This document shows positions 62,442-64,000 of a stretch of DNA of 64,000 nt, piece after piece. Under the pieces are notes generated by a model. That model was given only the letters and a program-made list of their open reading frames with translations, had not been told where the DNA came from and did not search any database. The DNA lies in NCBI RefSeq assembly GCF_020360975.1, contig NW_025408668.1, positions 2,356,001 through 2,420,000 of the forward strand, given 5' to 3'. The position numbers and the translations under genes were made by a program. Within the stretch, counting starts at the first letter, position 1. Each line of letters opens with the position of its first letter. Source of the DNA: Hirsutella rhossiliensis. Lineage: Eukaryota; Ascomycota; Sordariomycetes; Hypocreales; Ophiocordycipitaceae.

Positions 62442-64000
62442 ATGACGTCCGCATCCGCCAAACTCTCGGCCGCCGATGTCCAGCAGCTCGGCGCGCCTCC
62501 TGCCCCGGGCTCGCCCTATGGCCTCCCCGTCCCTGGCTCCGAGCGCCCGGGCCGCTCTGCCGTCTACCGCCATCACCGCTTTCGCGACGCGCCTCTCCTC
62601 GCCACGTTGGACCCGGACGTGCGCTCCATGCACCACGTCTTCGAAAGCACCGTCCGCCGCCGCCCCAATAAGCGCTGCCTCGGCTCCCGCCCCTGGGTCC
62701 CTTCCACCAAGTCCTGGGGCGATCACTTCGACTGGCTCACCTACGCCGACGTCGCCCAGCGCCGCAAGGACTTTGGCGCCGGCCTCGTCGAGATCCACCA
62801 CCGCGCCGGCTATCCCAAGGACAAGTACGGCGTCGGCCTCTGGGCCCAGAACCGCCCCGAGTGGCACATCACCGGTACGACCCCCCCTCTCTCTCCCTCC
62901 TCCCCCATCTCTGTTTGCCCGCTGACCCTGCTCTAGACCTCGCCCTCGCCTCCCAGTCCCTCTACACCGTCTCTCTCTACGAGACGCTCGGCCCCGACGC
63001 CACCGAGTACATCATCAACCACGCAGAGCTGGCTTGCGTCGTCTGCTCCCTGCCTCACGTCCCCGTCCTGCTCAAGCTCGCCCCCCGCCTGCCCACGCTC
63101 AAGCTCATCGTCTCGCTCGACCCCCTCGACCATGGCGAGCTCAACACCCACACAAAGGCAGCCGTCCTCAACCAAATGGCCTCGCAGCATGGCCTCCAGG
63201 TCTTCTCGATGCAGCAGGTTGAGGAGCTCGGTGCCACCTGCGGCCGGCCCATGCGCCCTGCCGACTGGGACGACATCTCCACCATCAACTACACCTCGGG
63301 CACCACCGGCCCCCCCAAGGGCGTCGTCCTCACCCACGGCAACGCCGTCTCTGCCAACTCAAGCTCCCGCCTGAGCTGCAACATCTCTCCCTCCGACGTC
63401 CACCTCTCCTACCTACCCCTCGCCCACATCTACGGCCGTCTTGTCGACCAGACCGCTCTAGCCGAGGGCGCCGCGCTCGGCTTCTTCCGAGGCGACATCC
63501 TCGGCCTCGTCGACGACATGAAGATTCTCCAGCCCACCGGCTTCATCTCGGTGCCGCGTCTCTTCAACCGCTTCAACTCGGCAATCCGCACCGCCACCCT
63601 CGACGCCGACGGCATCCGCGGTGCCCTGTCGAGACACGTCATCAACACCAAAAAGGCCAACATGCGCGCGCCTCCCGGCAAGGCCTCAAACAAGCATCTC
63701 CTCTACGACAGGATATGGACGCCCAAGGTCAAGGCCGCCGTTGGCCTCTCTAGGGTCCACAGCATGGTTAGCGGCAGCGCCCAGCTGGACCCGGACGTGC
63801 AAGAGTTCCTCCGCGCCGCCTTCGCCGCCACCTTTGTCCAGGGTTGGGGCATGACGGAGACGTACGCCGTCGGCACCCTGCAGTTGAACGACGACTTCTC
63901 CCTCGGTAATGTCGGCGCGCCCATGGGCTGCGTCGAAGCCTGCCTCGAGTCGGTCCCCGAGTTCGAGTACTCGGTCGACGACAAGCCCAACCCCCGGGGC
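62442..64000 (+). CDS. Long-chain fatty acyl-CoA synthetase (C-terminus beyond right edge)
   Basis: ATP-dependent ligase that activates fatty acids with CoA for beta-oxidation or lipid synthesis. Exons 62442-62874 and 62937-past the edge; intron 62875-62936 (GTACGA...TAG) joins GLWAQNRPEWHIT to DLALASQSLYTVSLYETLG. 499 codons are in view. ANL-family motifs: P-loop INYTSGTTGPPKGVVLTHG, LSYLPLAHIYGRLVDQ, GDILGLVDDMKILQPTGF, SGSAQLDPDVQEFLRAAF and the Y/GWGMTET motif. The N-terminus (LPVPGSERPGRSAVYRH) with no membrane anchor resembles peroxisomal Faa2-like enzymes; the C-terminal targeting signal that would test this is outside the window. Confidence 0.93.

Noticed and set aside
61995..62936. 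Long + frame through the CTC repeat into the acyl-CoA synthetase
   Set aside because: The upstream part is repeat translation (Leu/Pro runs); the family N-terminus begins at MTSASAKLS, position 62442.

Overview
The window is nuclear DNA of a filamentous ascomycete (Pezizomycotina, most likely Sordariomycetes/Hypocreales; the order is an inference from gene families, no species is claimed). Evidence is the dense packing of genes with short GT-AG introns of about 45-130 bp, CT-rich upstream tracts, a nuc-2/PHO81 regulator, an Rrn6-like Pol I factor, a cysD-type O-acetylhomoserine sulfhydrylase, and tracts that look mutated by repeat-induced point mutation (RIP). No tRNA, rRNA or CRISPR was seen.

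Layout. (1) 1-25.2 kb is a gene-dense core: DHX35-type helicase (cut by the left edge), CUE-domain protein, PHO81, a small multi-pass membrane protein, COA1, mitochondrial uL3 (MRPL9), PITH protein, RRN6, SPC25, MZT1, a CHY/RING ubiquitin ligase, PMT2 and a Rab GTPase. Most needed exon joining, and all exon phases given here close. (2) 25.2-47.2 kb is an accessory island: AT-rich RIP-like tracts, a secreted amidase, a pogo-type DNA transposon relic with terminal inverted repeats and TA duplications, a RIP-damaged phosphotransferase-like pseudogene, a short beta-trefoil (ricin-B-like) gene in four exons, a young but internally deleted Ty3/gypsy element with a 5-bp target duplication, a broken SRPK-like kinase, and two small secreted proteins with eight cysteines each. 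(3) 47.2-64 kb is core again: a mitochondrial coiled-coil protein, a degraded chromodomain remnant, a choline-transporter-like protein, a WW-domain protein, EMC7, cysD, a MARVEL-like membrane protein and a fatty acyl-CoA synthetase cut by the right edge.

The core genes do not form one pathway: they cover RNA processing, phosphate signalling, respiratory-chain and mitoribosome assembly, rDNA transcription, spindle function (SPC25 beside MZT1), ER and secretory functions (PMT2, Rab, EMC7), sulfur assimilation and lipid activation. The most interesting part is the island. Three small genes there (33963-34599, 41020-41479, 46574-46975) show up fully only after exon joining, and two look like secreted effector candidates lying among transposons and pseudogenes. 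Exon joins were made by eye from splice signals, phase and family similarity; none was checked against RNA or a database.
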